Below, piece after piece: positions 7,714 to 16,200 of a stretch of 64,000 bases of DNA. Numbering within the stretch: position 1 is the first letter of the stretch; each line of letters begins with the position of its first letter. The stretch is from Robinsoniella peoriensis (GTDB lineage: Bacteria; Bacillota; Clostridia; Lachnospirales; Lachnospiraceae). Below the pieces are notes generated by a model. That model ran no database searches. It saw only the letters and a program-made list of their open reading frames with translations, and was not told the origin of the DNA. The stretch lies in contig NZ_JTGN01000017.1 of NCBI RefSeq assembly GCF_000797495.1, positions 62,001 through 126,000 on the forward strand, given 5' to 3'. Position numbers and translations under genes: made by a program.

Positions 7714-9968
7714 ACGTAGAAGTGAAAAAACAGTTAGAAAAGCTCGCGATAGAAGAGAAAATCAAACTCTGCTCCGGAGCTGATTTCTGGCATACAGAAG
7801 CAGTAGAAAAACTGGGACTGCCCAGAATCATGATGTGTGACGGACCGCATGGTCTGAGAAAACAAGAGGGAGAGGGTGATCATCTAGGGATCGATGAGAG
7901 TATTAAGACGGTATGTTATCCAACGGCTTCGGCGCTGGCATCCAGCTTTGATACAGAGGTGCTGGAGTCATTGGGCGAAGCATTGGGCGAAGAGTGTCAG
8001 GCGGAACAGGTTGGTATGCTTCTGGGTCCCGGACTCAACATAAAACGAAGCCCGTTGTGTGGCAGGAACTTTGAGTATTTCAGTGAGGATCCATATCTGA
8101 CAGGAATGCTGGCAGCAGCATATATAAATACTCTTCAGAAAAAAGGTGTTGCGGCCTGTGTTAAGCATTTTGCAGTGAATAACCAGGAAACACTCAGGAT
8201 GAGTGGCTCCTCGAATCTCGATGAACGTACTCTCCATGAGATATATCTGCCGGCATTTGAGATGGCAGTAAAGGACGGGAAGACAAGAAGTGTCATGTGT
8301 GCATACAATGCAGTAAATGGTGATTATTGTGCAGAGAATAAAATGCTGCTAACCGATATTCTCAGAGACAAATGGGGCTTTGAAGGGTTTGTAGTTACTG
8401 ACTGGGGTGCAGCCAAGGATGCAGCAAAAGGTGTTAAGGCAGGTCTGGATCTGGTTATGCCTGGAGGTTATGGGGCGCATGAAGCGGCGCTCGGAAAAGC
8501 ATTGCAGGATGGTGAGTTGACAGAAGAAGAACTTAATCAGGCAGCTGGCAATGTATTAACCTTTATCTATGATGCGGCTGATAAAATTAGTGAAGATACA
8601 GAAATCAATCGTTTGCAGTACTCTGAATTGAGCGCGGATATTTCAGCGCAGTGTGCAGTGCTGCTTAAAAATGAAGCATTACTCCCTCTTGATAAGAATG
8701 CAAAGGCAGCGTTTATTGGTGCTTTTGCTGAGCAACCCAGATATCAGGGCAGCGGCAGCAGTTATGTCAATGCAATGCGGGTGACAAGTGCGATAGAGGC
8801 TGCAGGTGTATATGATGTGACGTATGCAAAAGGATACGAAGCAAATGAAGAGAAGACAGATGAGAATTTGCTCAGAGAAGCAGTGGCGGTGGCAGCAAAG
8901 GCAGAGATAGCGGTGGTATTTGCTGGTTTGCCCGATTCTTTTGAATCAGAAGGTTTTGACCGGGAGACACTTGCCATGCCGGAAAATCAGAATGAGCTGA
9001 TCCGGGAGATTGCGAAAGTTCAGAAGAACATCGTAGTAGTTCTTCATGGCGGCTCCTGCATGCTGCTGCCATGGCTGGATGATGTGAAAGCGGTGTTATG
9101 TATGCACCTTGGCGGACAGGAGGTAGGAATGGCGGCAGTCGAGCTGCTATATGGAAATGTTAATCCCAGCGGCAAACTCTCTGAGACATGGCCGCTGAAG
9201 CTTTCAGATAATCCTTCCTATCTCAATTTCCCAGGTGTGGATGGTATTGTGGATTATCACGAGGGGATCTATGTAGGATATCGTTATTATGACAAGAAGG
9301 AACAGGATGTACTGTTTCCATTTGGCTATGGACTGTCGTATACCACTTATGAATATAGTGATTTAAAGATTGATAAGAGCAGAATAACGGATCAGGATCA
9401 GCTGGAAGTATCGCTTAGAGTTAAAAATACCGGCACATGCACAGGTAAAGAGGTGGTGCAGTTATATGTAAGGGATGAGGAGAGTTCGGTGGGAAGACCG
9501 ATACGAGAACTGAAGGCGTTTAAAAAAATAGAGCTGGAACCGGGAGCAGAGAAAGAAGTGATATTCGTACTGGATAAGCGAAGCTTCGCTTATTATGAAC
9601 CGAAAATAAGCGACTGGTTTGTGGAATCCGGAACATTTATCATTGAGGCCGGGTCATCCAGCCGGGACATTTGCCTCAGTATTCCGGTATATGTAGAAGG
9701 AAGTACAGAGCTGCCATATCAATATACTTTCTTATCACCAATAAGCGCGTTGCGAAAGACTGCCAGAGGAAGGGAAACCTATGACCAGATCATGCAGGCC
9801 AGTGCAAAGGGACAGGAAGGTCAGAAAGCGCAGACGGATGCGTTGGGAGAAGGTGCGCAGAAGATGCAGGAAAAAATGTTCGAGGAGATGCCGCTTGGTG
9901 CTCTGGCTGGTTTTGGCGGGATGAGTATGGAACAGTTAGAAACGTTGATTCACAGTTTGAATATGTAA
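7710..9968 (+). CDS. Glycoside hydrolase family 3 (beta-glucosidase/beta-xylosidase-like), canonical order
   Basis: This GH3 has the usual order: barrel (1 to about 290), alpha/beta sandwich (about 310-540), Fn3-like domain (about 575-650) and a C-terminal tail. Motifs seen are GRNFEYFSEDP, ACVKHFAVNNQE and the nucleophile Asp231 in VVTDWG. The C-terminal domain has YQGSGSSYVN and ESEGFDR, and PFGYGLSYTTYEY marks its end. After the Fn3 domain there are about 90 extra residues rich in Met, Gln and Glu; I do not recognise this tail. It probably removes terminal beta-glucose or beta-xylose in the cytoplasm. It overlaps the GH43 stop by ATGA, so the two are likely cotranslated and may act on the same oligosaccharide. 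Confidence 0.92.
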   Translation: MNVEVKKQLEKLAIEEKIKLCSGADFWHTEAVEKLGLPRIMMCDGPHGLRKQEGEGDHLGIDESIKTVCYPTASALASSFDTEVLESLGEALGEECQAEQVGMLLGPGLNIKRSPLCGRNFEYFSEDPYLTGMLAAAYINTLQKKGVAACVKHFAVNNQETLRMSGSSNLDERTLHEIYLPAFEMAVKDGKTRSVMCAYNAVNGDYCAENKMLLTDILRDKWGFEGFVVTDWGAAKDAAKGVKAGLDLVMPGGYGAHEAALGKALQDGELTEEELNQAAGNVLTFIYDAADKISEDTEINRLQYSELSADISAQCAVLLKNEALLPLDKNAKAAFIGAFAEQPRYQGSGSSYVNAMRVTSAIEAAGVYDVTYAKGYEANEEKTDENLLREAVAVAAKAEIAVVFAGLPDSFESEGFDRETLAMPENQNELIREIAKVQKNIVVVLHGGSCMLLPWLDDVKAVLCMHLGGQEVGMAAVELLYGNVNPSGKLSETWPLKLSDNPSYLNFPGVDGIVDYHEGIYVGYRYYDKKEQDVLFPFGYGLSYTTYEYSDLKIDKSRITDQDQLEVSLRVKNTGTCTGKEVVQLYVRDEESSVGRPIRELKAFKKIELEPGAEKEVIFVLDKRSFAYYEPKISDWFVESGTFIIEAGSSSRDICLSIPVYVEGSTELPYQYTFLSPISALRKTARGRETYDQIMQASAKGQEGQKAQTDALGEGAQKMQEKMFEEMPLGALAGFGGMSMEQLETLIHSLNM

Positions 9969-11123
9969 GAATATGATATATGAGCAGAATATCTGGTTTA
10001 TTGGGTTTTCGCTCTTTATATAGTGAATTTGTCGCGCAATGGAGAAATCCTCCTTACTCCCGCTATTGCAGCGACGGGTCTTCTGAAAAGTATATCGATT
10101 CATATTAATGGGGATACGGAAGACCAGTAGAGAGTTAAGGAGGAAGATAGGGAGTAAGGCTATATGGTTAAATTAGTAAAATACAGAATTATGTATTAGC
10201 AAATACAGCAGTTAACAACTGATGACACTTTAGAGTTGATTTTAATGTTAAATGATCCGGAAGAGCAGGAATCTTTTGAAATGCTGGGGAATTTCTTATT
10301 GCAGAAAGAGCAGAAGAAAATAATAGAGGCAAATGAGTTTTAGCAGATTAACAGTTTGGGTCTATTAAAAGTTTTAGGTATCTGATTGAATCAATTATTC
10401 ATAGGTGTTGATGGAGAAGCGTTTCTTATCGTTTTGCTGATGTCAGCAAGACGTTCAAGGTAGGAGATTATCGAATCTGAAATTGTATAAAAATATTTGT
10501 GTAAAATCCGGATATAGATAATATATTTCTTACAGAGCTCATATATATAGGACTTGCAGATAATGTATCTTTATAAAATGTCAAAGCGAATCATGAATAA
10601 ATAGAAATTTGACAACGAAAATCAATTATACCGAAATATTTGAAAAATTTCGGCAAAACAGTCTGATAAAAAAGCCGGTAATTGTGTGGGTTACAGAGGA
10701 AAATGCATAAAAATTTTAGCTTATAAACGTTTCGTAAGAAACGATATTATTGAACTGAAAAAGATGCGTTGCTAATAAGTTAGAAAAAATCAAGATTTTG
10801 TGATGCTGCTGGGACCCTTGATTAATGGGGACCTAGCATTTTTGGGGTCTTGTTTAAAAATCCAGTAGGAAATTTCAACGGCAAATACAGGTCTGATAGA
10901 TACCAGATTGGGAAAAACAACTTTCCAGAGCAGAATCCATCTATTCGAATTAAGATAAAAATAGCTGATATTTTTTACACAAGCTGTAAGTTATATCTAT
11001 TTTAATATCTGGCATTACTAGATTGTTTATAATTCGATTTACAGAAATGAGACTTGAGAAAAGTGACAATTTATTACATCATATGCAAAACAACTTACAG
11101 AAAAACTTTATATTCCCCTTATT
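9969..11123. other. Long gene-poor stretch with decayed coding remnants
   Basis: No intact gene is visible here. An open stretch at 9984-10127 without a start codon reads like protein (for example NLSRNGEILLTPAIAATGLL) and ends in a stop. A second short frame at 10245-10343 (MLNDPEEQESFEMLGNFLL) also ends in a stop and is preceded by in-frame stops. Neither is recognised. Two small perfect hairpins occur: 10631-10653 (CCGAAAT paired with ATTTCGG) and 10728-10743 (CGTTTC, GTAA loop, GAAACG). The remainder is AT-rich with frequent stops in all frames. It looks like relics left by old insertions, next to the IS200 element. Confidence 0.5.
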
Positions 11124-11158
11124 AAAGCGGTTAGCAAAAAGCTAGCTGCTTTTTCTTT
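11124..11158 (+). terminator. Terminator-like stem-loop left of the IS200 element
   Basis: An inverted repeat of 12 positions (11124-11135 with 11141-11152, two wobble pairs, AAAAA loop) is followed by a T-rich run TTTTCTTTG. It has the shape of a rho-independent terminator on the plus strand. No intact gene precedes it within 1.1 kb, so it may belong to decayed sequence or be part of the element's left flank. Confidence 0.5.
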
Positions 11159-11190
11159 GTTAGGGCATGGCCCTGTTCTCCATTGAGGAG

Positions 11191-11252
11191 TTTTTCGTTG
11201 ATCCGAAAAACGGAACTTTGGAGAACAAATAAACCACCTGCTCTGCGGGTGA
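11191..11252 (+). repeat. IS200 left-end hairpins
   Basis: Two stem-loops lie close together: 11191-11197 with 11204-11210 (TTTTTCG/CGAAAAA), closed by the outer pair 11175-11182/11219-11226, and 11235-11241 with 11245-11251. The second matches the right-end hairpin in sequence context and is the likely TnpA recognition hairpin. The first may fold in the transcript and block read-through from outside, as described for IS200. Confidence 0.55.
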
Positions 11253-11280
11253 TTGGAATAGCTTTAGCGTTGTGTAAAAA

Positions 11281-11337
11281 ACCTCCAATGATATAATAAA
11301 AATAGGTTCGCCAACCGTTTTATAAATCAAAGGAGGT
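11281..11337 (+). promoter_or_regulatory. Predicted sequestering stem for the tnpA ribosome binding site
   Basis: The tnpA Shine-Dalgarno AGGAGGT (11331-11337) has a perfect complement ACCTCC at 11281-11286, about 45 nt upstream in the same leader. Pairing would hide the ribosome site. IS200 tnpA is known to be limited by such a stem, so this is a plausible translational brake. The pairing is seen in sequence; function is inferred. Confidence 0.5.
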
Positions 11338-11344
11338 AGTCCAA

Positions 11345-11821
11345 ATGGACAATAATAGTTTAGCACACACAACGTGGAATTGTAAGTACCATATAGTTTT
11401 TGCACCGAAATATAGAAGAAAAATTATATATGGCGAGTTGAAACAGGATATTGCAAATATCTTAAGTATGTTATGCAAGCGCAAAGAAGTGCATATTGTG
11501 GAGGCAGAAATCTGTCCAGATCATGTTCATATGTTAGTAGAAATACCGCCAAAGATAAGTGTGTCAGATTTTGTAGGGTATTTAAAGGGAAAAAGTACCT
11601 TAATGATATATGAGAGACATGCTAATCTCAAATATAAGTATGGAAATAGACACTTTTGGTGCAGAGGATACTATGTAGATACAGTAGGAAAAAATGCAAA
11701 AAAGATAGAGGAGTATATTCGGAATCAACTGAAGGAAGATTTGGAATATGATCAAATGTCTTTGAAGGAGTATATTGACCCGTTTACGGGTGAGCCAGTA
11801 AACAAAAGCAAAAAGAAATAA
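11345..11821 (+). CDS. tnpA: IS200/IS605 family transposase TnpA
   Basis: The 158-aa protein has the full Y1 HUH transposase signature: CPDHVHML (the HUH pair) and a tyrosine helix around EEYIRNQL. WNCKYHIVFAPKYRRKI near the N-terminus is typical of IS200 TnpA. The enzyme excises and inserts single-stranded circles by a 5'-phosphotyrosine intermediate, without a target duplication. Length and motifs look complete, so the element may be active. ATG 11345 is preceded by AGGAGG at 11331-11336. No tnpB accompanies it. A 10-nt inverted pair flanks the gene (11304-11313 and 11857-11866), which could join leader and trailer in the RNA. Confidence 0.95.
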   Translation: MDNNSLAHTTWNCKYHIVFAPKYRRKIIYGELKQDIANILSMLCKRKEVHIVEAEICPDHVHMLVEIPPKISVSDFVGYLKGKSTLMIYERHANLKYKYGNRHFWCRGYYVDTVGKNAKKIEEYIRNQLKEDLEYDQMSLKEYIDPFTGEPVNKSKKK

Positions 11822-11915
11822 GCCCAAGGGGCTTAGCAGGTAACTGACGTTGCGGCTGGCGAACCTTTCGATGAGTCTTTAGACTCCAGTACCGGAAACG
11901 AGCCCTTATAGGGCG
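11821..11915 (+). other. Structured segment downstream of tnpA
   Basis: Right after the tnpA stop come several possible folds: AGCCC/GGGCT (11821-11825 with 11829-11833), GAGTC/GACTC (11873-11877 with 11882-11886) and GCCC/GGGC (11902-11905 with 11911-11914). The GGGCT strand could alternatively pair with AGCCC near 11901-11905 and enclose the whole segment. TGGCGAACCT at 11857-11866 is the exact complement of AGGTTCGCCA in the tnpA leader. This density of pairing suggests a functional RNA or DNA structure of the element; I do not recognise a named family. Confidence 0.4.
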
Positions 11916-11923
11916 GAAAACAA

Positions 11924-11944
11924 ACCACCGGCTAAGCCGGTGGT
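11924..11944 (+). repeat. IS200 right-end hairpin
   Basis: A perfect 9-bp stem (ACCACCGGC/GCCGGTGGT) with a TAA loop lies about 100 nt after tnpA. It resembles the left-end hairpin at 11235-11251 and is the likely right-end TnpA binding structure. Confidence 0.65.
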
Positions 11945-12112
11945 ACTGATTCATTTACACAGATTTAAGACAAAGTTATGCACTTTGTCCACCTGCATGT
12001 ACTATGTTAGGATAAAATTACCAGATTTCAAAATATCTTTCTATTTTTATTTCCTATAAAGTTCGCTATGATAAGTATATGAATTTAAAAATAAATACAG
12101 GCAGGTAATTGT

Positions 12113-13147
12113 ATGAAAACCTATGAAAAACTTCAGTTACTGGCTGAGGAAATGAAACATAGACACCTGAATAGAAACAGTATGCCAGGAAAGCGCAAGA
12201 AAGATACCGGGGAGGAAAGAATGGTGCCTTTCTTTTGTAAAGAGTCAGGGGCTGTGTATGTGACAGTTGATTTTTTGAAATCGTTAGGTGAAAAGAGAGA
12301 TTATTTTTTTGACAATGAAATCAGTGAGCCTTTTGAAAGGAGATGTGCCTGGGCACAGGAGGTGAAGCACCAGCACAAGCATGCTTATATTGAGGCATTT
12401 TATCTGATCAGGGGTGAAGCAGTGCAGAATATTGGTACAAAATCATTTCAGGTTAAGGAGGGAGAATTTTGGATTATGAACACTTCAGTTTCTCACTGCA
12501 TTGTACTTAAGGATAAGAATGCACTGCTTATGAATATACTGATTAGTGAAGAATGCTACCAAAAGATTGTAACCCAGGTGGTGGATGCACACAATCCCCT
12601 ATACCATTTTTTAATGAATGAGCTTTATGAAAATGAGAAAAGACCTGAATTTCTGCGTTACAAAATTGAAAAAAATGCAATGATTGAAGAAGATTTCTGC
12701 AGGATTATTGGAGAAGTGGAGGCAAATAGGCCTTTTATGCAGCAATTGATGGAGAATGTTCTTGCAAATATTTTTTTAGAGGTCTCCAGGCTTGAATTAT
12801 TTCAGGCAGAGAGTTGTAAAAGGATAAAGAAGTCCCTGGATATTTATCAGGTCATGGATTATATCAGCAGGAACTATAATCAGGTGACGTTGAATGACCT
12901 GGCTGAGCAGTTTTACTACACCCCTGCATATATCTCCAGCTTTTTACGCCAGCAGACCGGGATGAATTTCCGGAGTATGGTCTGTAAGCTGAAACTGGAG
13001 AAGGCAAGGGAAATGCTGGCTAATACAAATTGGTCTATTGAACAGATAGCGGAGACTATGAACTATAGTAATAGAAAGCATTTTGAAAAGTCTTTCCAGG
13101 AATTGTTCTATCTGACACCTTATCAATACCGGAAGAATCTGAATTAG
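12113..13147 (+). CDS. AraC family transcriptional regulator with cupin-type sensor domain
   Basis: The N-terminal half has a cupin-like ligand domain (about 80-150; HQHKHAYIEAFYLIRGE, then VKEGEFWIM). The C-terminal 100 residues form two helix-turn-helix units (VTLNDLAEQFYYTPAYISSFLRQ and SIEQIAETMNYSNRKHFEKSF), the AraC/XylS signature. It probably senses a sugar and controls the adjacent GH78 gene, which lies 140 nt downstream on the same strand. The ribosome site at ATG 12113 (GGCAGGTAATT) is weak, so expression is probably low. The 344-aa length is slightly above the usual, because of about 60 extra N-terminal residues. Confidence 0.9.
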   Translation: MKTYEKLQLLAEEMKHRHLNRNSMPGKRKKDTGEERMVPFFCKESGAVYVTVDFLKSLGEKRDYFFDNEISEPFERRCAWAQEVKHQHKHAYIEAFYLIRGEAVQNIGTKSFQVKEGEFWIMNTSVSHCIVLKDKNALLMNILISEECYQKIVTQVVDAHNPLYHFLMNELYENEKRPEFLRYKIEKNAMIEEDFCRIIGEVEANRPFMQQLMENVLANIFLEVSRLELFQAESCKRIKKSLDIYQVMDYISRNYNQVTLNDLAEQFYYTPAYISSFLRQQTGMNFRSMVCKLKLEKAREMLANTNWSIEQIAETMNYSNRKHFEKSFQELFYLTPYQYRKNLN

Positions 13148-13171
13148 AATCGGAAGAATATGAATTAGAGA
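13130..13171 (+). repeat. 21-bp tandem duplication across a stop codon
   Basis: Two adjacent 21-nt units (13130-13150 and 13151-13171, about three mismatches) both contain GGAAGAAT and TGAATTAGA. The first unit carries the stop codon of the AraC gene; the second repeats it in frame downstream. It is probably a replication-slippage duplication. Confidence 0.6.
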
Positions 13172-13290
13172 TGAATGACCCGTATCAGAGGGTATTTTTC
13201 CCTATCTCAAAGGGTAGAAGACGAAGGTGCAGTCTTTTACAATATAGGTATGGTTTTAAATAAACCAAAAGAGAAAGGGAGGGCTTTTTG

Positions 13291-16200
13291 ATGCGAAAAA
13301 TAGTAAAACAAAGCTTTGCGTATGTTTTGGCGGCAGCAGTTGTAACTGGTTCAATGCCGGCAGCAGCTATGGATGTCTTTGCTGCTGAGGCAGAGAATCA
13401 GCAAATGGCTGGCATTAGTCTGGAAACGACAAGGATTGTAAATTTAAAAACGGAAGGGAAAGAAAATCCAATAGGTGTAGATGTAAGCAGTCCAGTATTT
13501 TCATGGCAAATGACATCGGATGCAGTAGGAGTTTCTCAGGCATCTTATCAGTTAATAGTAACAAAAGCAACTGATAATACAGTGGTGTGGGATACAGGTG
13601 AGGTAAATTCGGAAGATTCGGCAGCGGTCAGCTATGAAGGCAGCAGTCTGGAAGCATGCACCGAATACAACTGGTCTGTTATAGTGAAGGACAATTTTGG
13701 AAATGAAATTGTGTCTGGTCTGGCACAATTTGAGACATCACTCCTAAGCACGGAGCTGAGTGCCTGGGACGGCGCAGAATGGATAGGGGCGGATGAATTG
13801 TCTGTAGACGCTGCAGCTTCCACACTGTTTAATATTACTACAAAGGTTCAGATTCCCAGTGGAAGCACAGGGGCATCGGTTATTTTTGGTGCGGACGATT
13901 TCCGCCTGAAAAACAAGTTGTTCAACATAGATATGATGGAAGGGGAAAATTACTTCCGGGTTGAGCTGGACATCTCCCAGGTAAATGAGAATGGCGGTGC
14001 GGCGATTAATATTTACCGTGTGGGATATTTTGACGGAGATACAGAGGATCAGCCTTTTATGGTGATAAATAAGGCGAATAACCCGGTTACTAATCTGGAT
14101 GAACTGATTACAGATGAAAATAAAAATGAGCAGCATACATTGGAGTTTAATGTTGTTACCAGTACATTGACGATCTCTGTTGACGGCCAGGAGATAGCAG
14201 TCTCAGAGCCTACAAACGGCGGCGGTACATCCGGAAGTATTGTACTAAGTAAATTAGGAAATTCTAATGCTATGACATTCCCGAATCTGAATTCGATTGG
14301 CTTTGCAGCAGATGCCGGACAAAAGGCTGTGTTTACAGATTTTGAGCTTCAGAACCCGGGATTTGGGACAGGCACGTTGTTTGGTGAAAAGACGGGAGCA
14401 TCTTATAATATATGGAAGGATAAAGAAGGAATTACGTTAGAAGGGAATAAAATAACAGTAGAGGGAACGGACAAAGACGTTGTAGCCTATGGCGATCCTT
14501 CTTATGCATCAGAGCCGTATCTTCGCACAGATTTTTCGCTGGACAGCCAGATAGAGTCGGCAAGGCTCTACATGGGGATTCAGGGAATTGGGGATTTTTA
14601 CATCAACGGAGAAGAAGTAGCCCCGGATGAGTGGTTTAAACAGGGTTCCATGGAATATCGAGAGGAAATCGGTTACAATGTATATGATGTTACAGACTAC
14701 CTTACACAGGGCGAAAATGCTATGGGGGCAGTACTGGGTGAGGGCTGGTGGACAGGCCATGCATGTACTTTTTCTGACAGTACATACAATTATTATGGTG
14801 ACCAGGAAGCATTGCTTGTAAAATTGGTTGTGAAATATATGGATGGAACCAGTGAAACAATAGTAACAGATGATGATACATGGCAATATTTCGGAGACGG
14901 GCCGGTTCGCCTGGCATCACTGTTTGAAGGAGAGCGTTACGATGCAACAAAGGAGGCCGAAATTGAGGGCTTTACAAAGGCTGATTATAACCCAGAGGCG
15001 GCAGGTTGGAGAATGGCAGAGGCTGTTGAGACAAGAAGCCCGTTTGCTGATCAGGATCTGGTAGTTCGCCATGATGACGAAGTTCATGTGATCAATACCC
15101 TGAGTGCCGATTTAATTGGAGAAAACAAGTCAGGAAGCGGAAGTTATATTTATGATTTTGGTGAGAATGTAGCCGCGGTTCCCCAGATTACAATTCCTTC
15201 TGAATATGCAGAAGAGGGAGAAACAATTACAATCCGGGTAGCTGAGATGCTGTATCCGGAATTGGAGGAGTATGGTGATTTGGCAGGAAACCTGCTTCAG
15301 GAAAATTATCGTGCGGCTCTGACGACAGATTTTTATACTATGAAGGACGGAGAGCAGACATATGTACCGGATCTTACGTTCCATGGTTACCGATACATAG
15401 AAATAACAGGACTGAGAGAAGCTCTGCCCGCAGAATATGTAAAATCACTGGTGCTTTCTTCTATTGAGAATACAGCTACCTTTGATAGTTCAAACGATCT
15501 GGTAAATCGTTTATTTATAAACGGACAAAATTCAGAAGCAAGTAACTATATCACACTGCCTACCGACTGTCCCCAGAGAAATGAACGTATGGGATGGATG
15601 GGTGATGCAAACGTTTATGCGCTTGCAGGAAGTTATAATGCAAATACTTATCAGTTTTTACGGCAGTGGTTGAACTGTGTAAGGCAGACACAGGGCGCGG
15701 ATGGAATGACAGGGCATGTCTCGCCTAACTATCCTGCGTATAATCTGGAGACAGGTGAAGTTAAGGTAGGGGGAATGTCTTTTGGTATAACCTGGAACAG
15801 TGCAATTGTATTTATACCGTATTTTTTGTATCAGCAATATGGAGATACGACAATTGTACAGGAAAACATGGACGCAATATACGCTTACATGGAGAATCTG
15901 GAGGGCAAACCTTTAAGCTTTGAACTAAATGGGGCGAAGTACACGGAACCGGCGCTTACCTCACAGACAGGTTTTCTGTGTGACCACCTCTCTGTTGTAG
16001 ACACAGATGGGGCAATGCTTGGTAATGCTATGTATGTCTACTGTCTGGAGTCTACGGCGGCTATGGCGAAAGCTCTCGGGCAGACAGATAAAGCGGAAAA
16101 ATATACAGCCATGCATGAGGCGGCAAAAGAAGCATGGAATCAAATTTATATTGATTCTGAAACTGGTAAATCTTGTTCTGCAAATGGAAGTATTATTCAT

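Larger units (their letters stand above)
11161..11957 (+). mobile_element. IS200-type insertion sequence (tnpA only), ends approximate
   Basis: A single HUH transposase gene is bracketed by subterminal hairpins that resemble each other. The left one lies at 11235-11251 (CACCTGC, TCT, GCGGGTG) and the right one at 11924-11944 (ACCACCGGC, TAA, GCCGGTGGT). Both are preceded by AAACCACC-like sequence. These imperfect palindromes are what IS200/IS605 TnpA recognises as single strands, so no terminal inverted repeats or target duplication are expected. A strong nested fold occupies 11175-11226 (GTTCTCCA with TGGAGAAC, and inside it TTTTTCG with CGAAAAA). Exact cleavage sites are not determined; the limits given are my estimate. 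Confidence 0.72.
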
